This document shows positions 1-10,860 of a DNA stretch of 64,000 bases, one piece after another (position 1 is the stretch's first letter; each line of letters starts with the position of its first letter). The stretch is from contig CM051458.1 of assembly GCA_028274465.1 (NCBI GenBank), forward strand, positions 37,548,744-37,612,743. The letters are read 5' to 3'. This DNA comes from Plantago ovata. Its lineage: Eukaryota > Streptophyta > Magnoliopsida > Lamiales > Plantaginaceae. The notes beneath the pieces are model-generated. The model made no database searches, had not been told where the DNA came from, and was given only the letters and a program-made list of their open reading frames with translations. A program made the position numbers and the translations under genes.

Positions 1-136
1 CCTGAATGGCAGGACGAGGGTGGTCTAGAACAGATGACACGAAACAAACAAAAGATAGAATTTACAACTCGATTACGAACATTACAAAACTTGAAAAATG
101 AAACAACACTTTGCTAAACTGCTTTTGGCTTTCTTT

Positions 137-290
137 AGACCCTTCTTTGCTTTTTTTTTTTTTTGGATCTTTTCTTTTTTCCTTTTTCTTTTCCAGGTTT
201 CTGGAATTTTTTTTTTCTTTTTTTTCCCTTTTATTCTTTTTCCCTCTTTTTTTCTTTTTCCAGAATTTTTTTTTTGTTGTATAGCCAGCA
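137..290 (-). repeat. Polypurine/polypyrimidine tract in gypsy 3' UTR
   Basis: The plus strand is T-rich with scattered C, so the element strand is an A/G tract of about 150 nt. Equivalent tracts lie at 24420-24600, 27655-27780, 45778-45890 and 56998-57110, always in the 3' untranslated region between the hairpin repeats and the 3' LTR. Lysine-rich or phenylalanine-rich open frames over it are composition artefacts. Confidence 0.8.
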
Positions 291-339
291 GTAGCACAAC
301 GAAAAGAAAATAACATTGACATTTCAAACGACCTCCCCA

Positions 340-361
340 AACCTATTCGAAAGAATAGGTT
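340..361. repeat. Hairpin repeat AACCTATTC/GAATAGGTT, copy 1
   Basis: Perfect 9-nt inverted arms around a GAAA loop, preceded on the plus strand by cctcccc. On the element (minus) strand this gives the hairpin followed by a PPT-like GGGGAGG. A second, slightly degenerate copy is at 451-473. The same unit occurs in G1 (27835-27856, 27946-27967), G3 (45523-45544, 45632-45653, 45710-45731) and G4 (56748-56769, 56858-56879, 56935-56956). Confidence 0.85.
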
Positions 362-869
362 GGAGCACAAACTCACGAAAATGAAGAAAACAACTCACAT
401 GACTCAAAAAGCGAAAAACAAGTCATATAAAAAGGTATAACCCCCTCCCCAATCCTATTCGTAAGAATAGGTTTCAAACAAAGGATCACACTACCTCCTT
501 CCTCGTATTTAGCAATCTCAAACCAAGGTGAAGACTTGTTGCCTCTTCGGTACATAATTACACGAAAAAACAACCAAAGACTCTAACATGCAACATTTTA
601 TAATAAGGCCTTCGTGAACCGCAATAGAGAAAACACACTTAGTGATGTCGAGACTACCAAGCTTAACTAAGTGCATATACAAATGTGACAAGCCAAGCGA
701 GAAAAACCTCAAACTAATCCATAGAGATGCAATGCATGGTCAATGGTCATAACTAGTTAATCTACACAATAAACTCCACACAAAACATGCAAAATTATAC
801 TTGAATGAATGCAATGAATGCAACTAAATCCTAAGAAAGCGGTAAACGTGCAAATGCAAACAAAGGTGT

Positions 870-1241
870 TCACGAGTTATCATAAGAAAAATAAATTATA
901 AAAATACCCAGCGATAACCCCCCCCCCCCAAACTTGAACGTCGTCGCTCGTCCCGGCGGGATTCTGATCCATCCTCGAGCGCTCCCTCTCAAGGCTCCCA
1001 TAAATCCTCTTATACAAAGCTTCTCATGTGATAAAATAACCCCCTCCACATTCTCGCGAGGTATCCTCAACACACCTTCCTCATACGTGTCTAAGAACTC
1101 TCTTGGATCATCACAACTCGAAAACGTGGAAACAATGGAGTAGTACGAAGGATCAAAGTCATAATCCTTGCAATCTTCATCCAATGTTATGCAAGGCCCT
1201 CGAGGTTGCACATACCGTGGCAAAGGAGCTCGTAGAGTCAT
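870..1241 (-). pseudogene. gag N-terminal fragment of a gypsy element
   Basis: An open frame of about 123 codons on the minus strand. Its proposed start is at 1241, just inside the 5' leader, where gag is expected. The N-terminal part (MTLRAPLPRYVQPRGPC) followed by ITLDEDCKDYDFDPSYYS resembles the pattern of plant gypsy gag N-termini, where a short Pro/Arg-rich start leads to an acidic segment. No zinc knuckle or protease follows; the frame runs into low-complexity G and A/T sequence at about 900-930. The assignment is by position and general pattern only; an unrelated short ORF is possible. Confidence 0.4.
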
Positions 1242-1489
1242 CCTTTCATGGGTCTAGTTTCTGCACATGAGGAAACAAGAAACCAAGGAGCAGAATCCAC
1301 AAAAGAAAAACAAAAAACTTGCAAGGAAAACACAAAGAGCGCAAGCACGCAAGATAACCAAGATCAGATTAGATGAATTTGCTCAAAACGATAGGGGGAA
1401 AGAAATAGGGTAAGAAAGTGAAGTTTCTGAAAGCAAACCCTAGAGGTTATTCATCGGGGAGTTGAATGCTGAAAATATAAATAAGTTAA

Positions 1490-1902
1490 AGAGTAAAAAG
1501 GAGTATAGGCGATAACTATATATAGGAGTACGCAGGCCACGGGGCGGTTCGCCCGGGGTCTTCAGTCGGTACCATGCATTTTTGACGCGTTTTTTCCTTC
1601 TTGAACTCGGATTTTGACCTTCTAGTGACTTCTAAGCCCCGAAACTTGGTCCTTAGGCCTTGAAACTCGTCCCGATACTTCTAGATACACCACGGATGAT
1701 CTCGTAGCATCAAAACTTCATCTCTTCGCCATAATTGCCCATCCAAAAGTACGTTTTTTCACCTAAAACCTGAAATATGCAAAGAAAAGGGAAACGTGAA
1801 ACTATTCTAATAAAATGCACTAAAATACAAGCTAAATTAACCTAGAGGATAGCTAAATAGGTGAAAAAGACTCGAATGAAAGTGTAAAATACACTGTCAT
1901 CA
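1490..1902 (-). repeat. Truncated gypsy LTR (plus-strand right part)
   Basis: It holds a TATA-like tatatatagg, a palindromic GGGCG-GTT-CGCCC unit near 1542, and then the same run of conserved phrases found in the G1 and G2 LTRs (gggaaacgtga, aatgcactaaaat, gtgtaaaatacac), ending in TCATCA at 1902. The first several hundred bases of the LTR and the primer site are absent, apparently by deletion. Confidence 0.7.
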
Positions 1903-3092
1903 CCTATCTATACTAATACTTGGCTAAGGTAGTCAGGCTTAGTGCAAGCAGTACTTGAAAATTGTAAATATCGAAATCGATGATCTTGAATTGTCCTAGT
2001 GTTTCTAACACTTTTATACGAAGATATTTGGCTTAGTCGGATCAAGGAATCGAATAAAACAATTCTACAAGTAAAAGATTCAGAAACTCAATCATGCACA
2101 ATATGAACCCTAGCTATGACTTTACATACTATCACCAACTAGAAATTTAGCTACTCATATCAAAATCGAAATCAACAATAGCAATCATAACAATCATAGA
2201 TGAAAACATGGTTGAATTGAAAGATAGAGTGCAGAAAATAGTGAGATACAAAGTTACCACCGAGGGTTGTCAATCTCCGGTGAATTGGTAAACTCACAAA
2301 GATCTAGAAAGGTGAGATCAATTGATGTCCAAATCTCTACCTTGATGCTCTAAATTGCTAAGATAAAGTAGTTCTAAGTGAAAGAAAACCCAGAACAAGC
2401 TCTAGGGTTTATGTCTGCAAAAATATGATCTAAGATCTGAAAATTCGACTTATATATATAAAATATCGCAAAATTCCGGAATCTGAGGGGCTGTGCGCCC
2501 CCCGTCCTAGGCGGTCCGCCTGTGGCTGGCAGCAAGTTCGCCAGTTTTTCCTCTAAGTTCGAACAGAGATTCCGGGCGCGTCCGAAATTGGATTGGCACG
2601 TAAGACCCGTCGTTAGATATCTCTTTGAGTTATCTACGCGTAGGTTGTAACTGCATCCCAATCCAATATCGTATGTAGGACTGGTGCCCAAAATACTGAG
2701 ACTATGCAAATGGAACTTCCAGATTTCACTTCAAAGGCTCCAAAATCTTCATCCGAACTCCGAATGAGCTACCGTTTCTGCCTCATACAAGATATCTCGA
2801 ATCTTTCATGTTCTCCTTGGCCTTGGGAATGGTTTTGAGCTCCAAAACACCGTCTTTAGGCCTGGAAACACATCCCGGTAGTCCTTGACACACCATGGGT
2901 GATCGCGTTGCACCAAAACTTCAATGTTTCGCCATAATTTACATCCAAAAGTGCGATTTTTACCTAAAACATGAAAATAACAAAAGAAATAGAAACGTGA
3001 CACTATTCTAATTAAATGCACTAAAATACATGCAAGAGGATAGCTAAATAGGTGAAAAAGAACCAAATAAAGTGTAAAACCCACTGTCATGA
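1903..3092 (-). repeat. Truncated LTR of a G2-like gypsy element
   Basis: From cctatctatactaatac onward the sequence parallels the G2 LTR (7806-7950 continuing at 22987-23809), including the GC palindrome AGGCG-GTC-CGCCT near 2508 and the closing gtgtaaaa...ctgtcat at 3092. The first ~340 bp of the LTR are missing on the left, where the TCATCA end of the neighbouring fragment abuts. The simplest reading is that the 1-1902 element inserted into this LTR and the missing part lies left of the window. No internal region follows on the right, so it may be a solo LTR. Confidence 0.65.
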
Positions 3093-3576
3093 GCCTGCAC
3101 TAACAACATTGGGATTGTGGCTTCTAAAAGTTGGGATTGTTTACATGGCTTATATGTAGTTGATTTTTTTTTGTCCACTATCTTATTGGGCCTGAACTTA
3201 CAACATTGTGAGTTAATTTTCCTTAATTTGTGGTTGCATTACTAAAGCCCGGTACTGATGAGTTCTACGAAATCTGGAATTCGGCATATCAAAAGCATCT
3301 CTCCCAAAGGATCGTTTCTCATTTGAGTGAAGATTATGTTTACTAACTTCATGTTGTCATACTAAAATGTAAGTAGTAGTAGAATACATTTTCAAAAAGG
3401 CCAAATATAGCATTACATTACAGTAGAATACATTTTCAAATATATAGTAAGAGCTAGGAATCCATGGTTGCCATGGCTTCGGTCAATTTGCCACAATACA
3501 GCAATGTAGTTTGGTCAAAATGCAGTACTAACAAAACAGAACATATTACCATGGATTTCTATCATCTGCATCATAC
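3093..3576. other. AT-rich sequence, nothing recognised
   Basis: About 480 bp between the truncated LTR and the last exon of the B3-like gene. It could include that gene's 3' untranslated region on the minus strand. I see no coding frame and no repeat shared with the rest of the window. Confidence 0.5.
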
Positions 3577-4493
3577 TTACTTGTCACGGAAAATCCCCAC
3601 GTGCCGCACGTGCGGCTGATCCTTATCAACATCAAACGTTATCATGTCCTTCTCTTTCAGATCATGCTGGCATGCAAATGAGACCCAACCGTACCTAAGC
3701 ATGTACTTGCTAACTTCTCCAGTGCAGACCACATCATAATCTCTAATACTAGAAAATTTTGCACTAGTTACACGAAGTAGGCGGTCGCTGTCACCTTCGC
3801 CTACATATTTTTTCCCCCACTCAGGGTCTAGCATCTGTTCAAAACGGTTAAACAAAGAATTTAACAATTATAGTAATAAAAAGACTTCTATTTTAAACAG
3901 GAGTTATGTTTATACTCACCAAACCAGATGTTATGAAGTCCTTTGGTAGAGTAACATGTGTGTGCCGTTCAATTTCCTTATCTTGGACAATTGGTGCGGG
4001 GTCAACCTCAGTTAGGAACTCAGGGTCTGCCAATGCTACCAAAAGAAAAAAGGATTAGTATTTTGCTTCATTTATTTACAATGTTTAAATAAGAAGTACT
4101 ATAATGGTTTATCAATCACCTGCAGAGGAGTTGTGTGTATTATCTTCATGTGGAGTAGTTTCTGCAGTTCCTGGTGGCACCTGAGATCCCTTGCTCGCCT
4201 CAAACCGCAGAGCCAACCCTGATGGAAATGGCTAGGTTATAAATAAAGTTTAATAATGTGTGTGATATAATATACATTGTAATTAATATACCTGCAGATC
4301 GTGATTTACGCCTGCTTGAATTTCCAGAAGTAGTGCCTGGAGCTGCAAATTTTATTAACAAATTTAAACGAAACGTTCTATTAGACAAATTAATGGTAAA
4401 ACTGATAATGCTAGCAAAGGGAGATGGGATACAACTTACTCATACTAGAGATTCTTATTGCAAGGTCTAATTGAGCTTCAGTAGAATTTGGCC
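3577..4493 (-). pseudogene. B3-like domain gene, 5'-truncated, five exons
   Basis: Five exons on the minus strand can be joined in one frame through GT-AG introns: 4493-4440, 4342-4292, 4218-4120, 4035-3920 and 3834-3577 (stop TAA at 3577-3579). The splice phases agree at all four junctions. The last two exons encode a B3-like fold: VTLPKDFITSGL, then after a phase-0 intron MLDPEWGKKY, LRYGWVSFACQ and KEKDMITFDV, ending HVRHVGIFRDK. B3 domains bind DNA in plant transcription factors and also occur at the C-terminus of other plant proteins. Upstream exons encode a Ser/Thr/Pro-rich linker with a basic SSRRKSRS patch. No start codon or earlier exon is visible: beyond about 4570 the sequence changes character, so the gene is truncated or was captured in part. 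It could still be the 3' end of a longer, spliced gene. Confidence 0.6.
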
Positions 4494-6013
4494 CTGTGAA
4501 AGTTGTTGAAGGGTAGTTTGTGCTATCTCTTAAATTCGTACTAAACCGTCAAAGGAAACTACTTAGATCTTCTTCATGTAGTCTTCCTCTGATAAATATG
4601 GGTATTCTTCGTGTAGCTTCTTCGTACCTGAAAGAGACTGAAGGGGGAGGTTAGTACCGCGTACCCGGTCTGTCAAGGATCAGACCGGAGGGACGAATTT
4701 ACATGTAGGGAGTTGAAGGCCTTCCATAGTAAGAGTAGTAAATGTGGTAGGTGAGTTGTAGGTGAGAGCTATGATTGCTTACCTTGGGATTATGAATGAG
4801 ATCCCTTATATACTCATAGTATTTTATTGTCACTTTATGTAGGATCGTGACAAGTGCCCGGCTTAGATAGAAGCCTCCTTTGGCCTAGGCCCATTAAGGA
4901 GGTGCATGGGCTTTGACCCAAACATCTTGACTAGGGTTTGGAGGGCATTATTGACTTTTCTGATCTCATGGAATATTCTGGAAGGCGGGCCCCCTAGGGA
5001 CCGACGAGGGGTGGTCGACCTGAGTCCTCATGCGTTCCTCAGGTTCCATGGTCCGAGTAGTTCTCTACCTGTTCTCCTTTGAAGGGTGACACCTTGACGT
5101 AAGGTTCTCCTCGATCTGTCCACGTATGGTGGTTGAGCCCTAGATGTTCCTCGTGCCTTACTTCAGTCTTATCCTTGTAGTGAACTGTCTTGAGGGTCGA
5201 CCTCACAATGATGGTCGGACCATATGCTGGTCGAGCCACACTCAAGTGACATACTTGGGTGTGGTCGAGCCCCTTGAGGGACGACCCTTAAAGCCTCGTC
5301 GTGATCTTAGACCGCTCTAGTTCGTAAATACGGACTGGACATATTTTAACACCAACATATGTCCCCCTAGTTTCCAAGTATCTTTGTAGAAGATAGTTGT
5401 GGAACTATTTTAAATTTGAGGTCGAGCAAAGTCTCGACTAGTGATGGGCGAAAAAAGATTTCCGTATTCATGCCTTAGTAACTTTCCCTCCTCCTATCTT
5501 CCCCTCCCCCCTTTTTATAGTGTACGAGTAGACGTTACTCAGACCTTATAAAAGGGATATATTTGTTGGGTAGAGATTGGATCTGGGTAAGTATTCCAAG
5601 GTAGAAGTAAGATACTCGATTGTTTGCCTCTTCGATCTTCTTCTTGTTAATTGTCTCGAGGAGACAATAGTAAGGTGACGGAATAGAACGACTTCCTTCT
5701 GCTTTTTCTTGACACTTTCTGTCTCGAGGAGCTTTGTGAGGGAGCGGCTCCTCGATACCATATCAGAACATTTCTTTAATTTTCCCTCTCGGATGATCGG
5801 TCCCTCCTTGCTCTATGGGCTACTTTTGTGGCCCGGTCCTCGCTTCTCGAATTACCTCCGGTTGCTAGGTAATCCGCGCTTATGTTGATGCAAGAGCGTG
5901 GAGGGTAGACTAGTAAATTCGCCCAGCGACTGTGGTATGGGACGTTGATAGCGGACACGTGTTCGGTCCGGATGGAGCGAGGGGCACCGACGGTTTGTAT
6001 TCCTGAGATACCC
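4494..6013. other. Non-coding, LTR-like or promoter-like stretch, not assigned
   Basis: About 1.5 kb with no convincing coding frame. It has mixed GC content and repeated gtcgag/tcgacc words around 5010-5420. The phrase catatgtccccctagtttcc near 5355 and the TATA at 6014 are of the kind seen in plant LTRs, but I found no matching second copy in the window, so I leave it unassigned. It could be the 5' LTR of an element destroyed by G2, or the promoter region of the acidic gene. Confidence 0.4.
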
Positions 6014-6026
6014 TTATATAAATAGG
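6014..6026 (+). promoter_or_regulatory. TATA-box-like site
   Basis: ttatataaatagg on the plus strand, followed by C-rich text and then 740 bp to the acidic reading frame at 6764. The frame is preceded by a pyrimidine-rich stretch ending in AG (about 6745-6762), so a 5' intron between the TATA and the coding part is possible. Confidence 0.4.
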
Positions 6027-6763
6027 GGAGGACCAATTCATTTCTCAGTTTCCGCCATATTTTCACTCAGAGCTACAGAGGGAGCGAGGAGCCTTTTTAG
6101 AGAGACTTTTAAGTACTATGGTCGATACCCTAGCAGACCGAGGAGCCTTTGACACTGTTTGACGGGGATTTTTCCGGCGGAGTTTGACTGTTCCGGCCTG
6201 TAGCACGACTTTAGGTTCTTCTACACCTTTCCCAAGGAAGTCCTTGTTTTCTTTGCAAATATTTCAAATTGTTTCTTCTTTGCATATTTTCGAAATATAT
6301 AGTTGTCTGAATATGAACTTTGTTGCCCGAATTTATGCCGGAATGGATTATTACTTCCTTCTCTCGATTTTGCTGATGGACCTTCGTAGATGTTAAGATA
6401 GTATTCTCCCTTCGTGTAACTTCCCCTTTGCCTCCTTAGGGTATCACCATGATTGTAAGAACATGACTGTAGACATGTAAGAACATGATTGTGCGCATTT
6501 AGGCCTCCTCGATTTTTAAGTAGTTGGTCGCTATGTGCTCCTCGTTTTTGTATACTTGTACTTATGCTCCTCATTACTACGCATCTTGTGATATTTTGCT
6601 TCTCACACCTTCTTTTGTAGTATAACTTCTTGTTATAATATTCATGCGCTCTTCTTATTTGAGATTTTTCTCCGTTCGGGAGAACGAACTTAAGAAAACA
6701 CATAAATGGACCTCTCGGACTATCACCACCCATCCTTACTCTCTTTCTGGCCTACCTTTTAGG

Positions 6764-7465
6764 ATGTTCGAGAGGAGCGACGACAGCCAAAACCGTCACG
6801 ACGTCATAGATTATACGAGCGAGCAAGATACATCTGAGAAGACGTCTATGTCGGTGAACTTCCTCGATCAGAATTTGGAACGATCTTCTGGGGACGAGGA
6901 TCCCATTAAGCCGTCCAAGGAGGATGATAATGAGGAGGGTGAGGATGAAGGTGAGTTCGAGGAGGGTGAAAAAGACGAGGATTCCAGTGAGGATGAGGAG
7001 ACTGAGGAGAAGGAGGAAGCTGAGTATCGCCTTCAAGTTCGTAAGAGACGCAGGTAGAACGAAGATGATGCTGACTTTATCGATGACTGGACTGAGGCGG
7101 AAGGTGGTCCGGCAGATACCGGCATTCCAGCTGCCTTGATAAATAAAGCAGTTGTTGTATTCAGGAGGAATTATGGTGCTCGGGACAACGTCGAGCCATT
7201 GGCTGTCCGTGTGGAAGACATGGATGATACCGATCGACCCACTCATGCTTTGGCTTGGTTCGAGAAAGGTGAACGCTCCATCCAATAGGGAAAGGGCGAT
7301 GCGTCTGAGGAGCTTGAATCTCCTAAGACCAACCCTACTGGTTCGAAGTGTAGAGTTGAATTTCCTCCACAAACGACTCGTCGGACGGTCATTAGCGACG
7401 ACGAAGACTCCCCTCCTGCCACGATTAAGGATATTCATGGGAATGAAGCCCGAGCCAGAACCCCC
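6764..7465 (+). pseudogene. Acidic protein gene remnant, cut by G2
   Basis: One plus-strand frame starts at the ATG at 6764 (MFERSDDSQNRHD) and can be read to 7465, where the G2 LTR begins, with only two in-frame stops (TAG after VRKRRR at about 7055, and TAG after GERSIQ at about 7287). The product is strongly acidic in the middle (EEGEDEGEFEEGEKDEDS), then changes to a less biased part (FIDDWTEAEGG, ALAWFEKGE). I do not recognise the family. Continuous codon-like reading on both sides of the two stops argues for a once-coding sequence. It may be host, or the first ORF of an unassigned element whose LTR would be at 4494-6100. The 3' end is lost to the G2 insertion. Confidence 0.45.
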
Positions 7466-7950
7466 TGATGAACGAGATTGTCAGACTCGAACAATCAAAT
7501 AAATTTGTTTGAAAGCCAAAGGGCAACTCACAACTACACAAAACACGTAGTGTAGAGGTAAGATGACCTCGAGTGTCGATCTCTAGGGACTTAACTAGCT
7601 TTAACTAAATAACTATATATAAATTCAGAAAACAAATTTAACAATGCTTGACTTAACAATATATGATGAGAGCTGGTGATAGAATGCTCATTCTAAGCAT
7701 CGGGTTCTAATTATGCATGAAAGTGCAACTCGTACTGCTTTAAAAGTGATTCGAATTAACAAATACCAAAAGACAGATTTGTAGACGTGTATTTTGAAAG
7801 CTTCCTATCTATAATAATACTTGGCTAAGGTTGTCAGTCTTAGTTCAAGCAGTACTTGTAATTGAAGATATTGAAAACGATGATCTTGAATTGTCCTAGT
7901 GTTTCTAACACTTTTCTACGAAGATATTGGCTTAGTCGGATCAAAGATTC
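7466..7950 (-). repeat. G2 3' LTR, left segment
   Basis: Begins TGATGAACGAG. It shares the block around cctcgagtgtcgatctcta with the G1 LTR. It ends at the GATTC target duplicated by Copia-1 (7946-7950). Confidence 0.8.
7946..7950. repeat. Copia-1 target-site duplication, left copy (GATTC)
   Basis: GATTC immediately before the left LTR of Copia-1, repeated as GATTC at 22982-22986 directly after the right LTR. Confidence 0.95.
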
Positions 7951-9557
7951 TGTTGGTCCCTTTAAACGACAAGAAAAGACTAGAGGGGGGGGGGTGAATA
8001 GTCTTTTCAAACTTTCGTCGTTTAAAAACTTTCTCAACAAGTGCTTATTACTTTTCAGTAATAAGTTTGCTGATACTTAACTTTCTCAGCAAGCGCAAGT
8101 TACGTTTCAGTAACTAGGTTTGCTGATACTTAAAATCAAAGAGCGGAAGTCTTTGATACAATAAGTTCTCTTTCAGTAAAAGAAGGTTTCAGCAAGTGAT
8201 GTGAGTGACTGTGTACAGATAGATAAGATTTGCTGAAAAACCAAATACAGTAAGTAAATCACGCAAACACTTTTATAGTGGTATCTGAGAGTGGCGTAAT
8301 CTCTCAACTAATTCACTTTGTCCTTTCTAGGACTGAATCCACTAAGATAAGATTGAGGTTCCTTACAACACCTATCTAGAGCGATTCAAACAGAAACCAA
8401 AGCACACTTGCTTCGTCTCCAACCTAATCTAGAGAACGCAACCTTGTTCTCCACCAAACTTGGTACTTTTAATCAGCAAAACTATGCTCGATTAAGTTCC
8501 CCCTGAATATCACGCCTGAAAGGGTGTATTTTCAGTTAGAGAGGTTTGGGATGAGAAAACTTAATTATAACTTATTCAGTTACAACAAGTAATCTAAGAA
8601 ACAAAACTTTGAATACTTTGCAGTAAACAAGTTTGATTGTTTCTGGTGTCAAGACTTGTTCTTGTTCAAAAGAAAGAAACAACACTTAACTAATTTCTTA
8701 GTCGTGTAAATTCTACTTCTTCACAAGTAGCTTTTTCAAGCTTTAAGTGTTGGAACGGATCAATGGCAGTAGAGAGTATTGAAGGGTTTGTGAGTTTTAA
8801 GCACAAGTGAGAGTATGATCACGTTGTTGACACACTTCAACTCTTTGCCGGATGACCTCTATTTATAGTGAAAAATAAGGAGCCGTTTGAATTTCAAATC
8901 CTAGGGCTTTTGTTCCTTAAGATGTCACTATCTTGCTTTTGTACTTTCAGCAGCGTCCTTGTTTGTCTTCTACTCTTCCTGTCCTTCGCGTGCATGCTTT
9001 GCATTTAATGCTCTTTTGAATAGAATTCAAACAGTAACATTGGAGCGCAAAATACAAGTACTTTCAGCAAGAGGTCACATATGTTCCATCAGCAAGTGGT
9101 CAGTCTCAGTTTCAGCAAGCACAACCTACTCTGTCATATAGATTTTCACTTAAGCAATGTTGTTGCTGAAGTTTCCACTTTGTGAGCAACATGTGCCTTT
9201 GTAGATACCAGTCTTCAGAAATCTTCTAGTCTTCAGATCTTCAAAATCTTCAATTCTTCAGATCTTCAAAAATCTTCAAGATTCTGAGCGGTTCTAAATG
9301 CTTCAATAGTTTGTTTGTAAACAAAACAAAGTACATCATCAGCAAATGCTTCAATAGGTTGTATTTCTTTTCAGGAAACAAGATACATCATATTTAAAAC
9401 CAACCTATCTAGCACCTATTCTAAGTCTTCAGCAAACGTTCCTCTTTTACAATGTCCTTAAAATTCTAAATTCCTATGGACCTTAAGAGTACTAGTTACT
9501 GGACTTTCCTTAATTTAGCATGGTTAATTGCTCATCAAAATTACAAGATTCCTAACA
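7951..9557 (-). repeat. Copia-1 3' LTR
   Basis: Plus-strand text runs TGTTGGTCCC ... TTCCTAACA, 1607 bp. It pairs with 21372-22981 with scattered single-base differences that I estimate at a few percent from the parts compared by eye. It contains a G10 homopolymer near its plus-strand left end (11 G in the other copy, 7 in Copia-2) and more than ten TCAGCAA/TTGCTGA words. Confidence 0.95.
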
Positions 9558-9573
9558 AATTTCCCCCTTTTTC
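9558..9573 (-). promoter_or_regulatory. Copia-1 polypurine tract (plus-strand primer)
   Basis: The minus strand reads GAAAAAGGGGGAAATT directly before the 3' LTR. This is the expected site for priming plus-strand DNA synthesis. Similar AGGGGGAA tracts occur inside ORF3 (10851-10860) and after pol (15385-15393). Confidence 0.85.
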
Positions 9574-10850
9574 ATGTTAGCAATCCATGGCTAAATTAAT
9601 TGTTACCCTTTTAGAGGTTTTTGAATAAATCAGTTGATTAATGCAAGCATACTTGTATAATTAAACAGTAAGCATAAGTAATTTGCATAATCAAAAACCA
9701 ATAAGAGTCAAAAGCTTCATTGCTGATAGTTATCTTTCAGGAGTTTACAAGAAGTTGCAGAGTTAACTTAAACAGAATCAGCAAACAAAACTTTAACAAT
9801 AACTATTACAGAGAATTAAGCTCTTCCAGAATCTCTCTTACACTCTTGTCAGCAAGTGCAGTAAATTCAATACAGTCCTTTTCGTAGTTTTCTAGAAGCC
9901 TACGGACTTGTAGTTGAAGAATTCTTGCATGTTTGCAGGCAGTATGATGATGCTTTTCAGCATTCATTTCCATGTAGTGAGTTTCCCACAAATGCGTGCC
10001 CCAATTGCTGGCATGGAGAAGCTGTGTATCTGAAATGCTTTTAGGATGAATCTTTCTTAGCCAGAGAAGATCTTCTTCTTGATCCTTAGCAGTGAGATAG
10101 AAATACTCATAAGGAATCAATCCAAGTCTCTTCTTTGTTTTCTTGGTTACTGGGTCAGAGTAATAAGCAATGCCAGGTGGTTTTATCAAATTTGGTTCTT
10201 GTCTATAAGTCTTACCAATGGCAGTTCTTCTTACTGAGACCACAAGATTCAACCATTTCCGAGCAACGTTTCTTGGGAGGGATTCTTCCCTTTGTTTTCT
10301 TTGTACCTTGAGTTCAATCCATGTGAACATTTGGTTCAAAATGGCTGTAGGAAAGAACTCATTCACCAGCAAGTCTTCCAGCTTTAAGATCCAGCAACCA
10401 TGAATGTTTCTGATCACATTCTGAGTGGTTTCATCATTGCAGGTCTTTGTATACTCGATGCCGGAGCCAATAGCAATGCTGGCCAGCCTCTTTTCTTCCT
10501 GTCTTTGCCTTCTTCTTCTTGATTTAGCATTGTCTTGATCTCTTGCTGAAGAGTCAGACGAGAAATGCTTTGAGTGGCCAGACGGAGTCAAGGCTGTTAA
10601 AGGTCTAGCTCTTATGGCTTGAGCTATTGTCTGATTGTCATCATCTTCATCATCTTCATTCAGATCTTGATGACTTTCAGTATGGCAAAAATCTTGAGTT
10701 TCAGCAGCAGTTTTTCTCTTTTTGGTACTTGCTGAATTTAACTCAGATTCTGCTTGCCTTTTAGAACTTTGCTCTTTTTCAGCAAGCGGTTCTATGGGCA
10801 GTGGCTCATCAACAGTAGGATGGGTTTGGTTCTCTTTCTGGTATTTTTCT

Positions 10851-10860
10851 TTTCCCCCTT
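10851..10860 (-). other. Internal PPT-like tract inside ORF3
   Basis: The minus strand reads AAGGGGGAAA and is translated in frame as part of MSKGEKKN. Copia-2 keeps it at 49327-49336 although the neighbouring codons differ. Sirevirus elements are reported to carry extra polypurine tracts, so this may be a second plus-strand initiation site. Confidence 0.5.

Larger units (their letters stand above)
1..1902 (-). mobile_element. Decayed Ty3/gypsy fragment (5' part, minus strand)
   Basis: The left edge (1-60) matches the 3' untranslated region of G1 (27530 onwards), including the phrase around ggacgagggtggtctagaa. A T-rich tract (137-290) and two hairpin repeats (340-361, 451-473) follow in the same order as in G1. 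Further right are a gag-like fragment (870-1241), a 5' leader with A-rich text like that next to G1's primer site, and the end of an LTR whose last bases at 1902 are TCATCA. The primer site and the first part of that LTR are missing: the leader jumps at about 1510 straight to a TATATATAGG motif. It is therefore internally deleted, and its 3' LTR lies outside the window. Confidence 0.7.

Noticed and set aside
62-376. Lysine-rich open frames (also 24362-24670, 27607-27835) and Phe-rich frames (45531-45939, 56751-57170)
   Set aside because: They translate the A/G or T/C tract of gypsy 3' UTRs. Composition alone keeps the frames open, and no copy shares a conserved protein.
919-929. C-run near 920 as a G-quadruplex or regulatory site
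   Set aside because: A single homopolymer in degraded gypsy sequence; not repeated in other copies.
10200-10230. GTAAG donor-like site in ORF3 near 10215 (and 48683 in Copia-2)
   Set aside because: The protein continues across it (RRTAIGKTYRQEP) in Copia-1 and with matching text in Copia-2 after a 2-nt indel, so it is coding, not an intron boundary.
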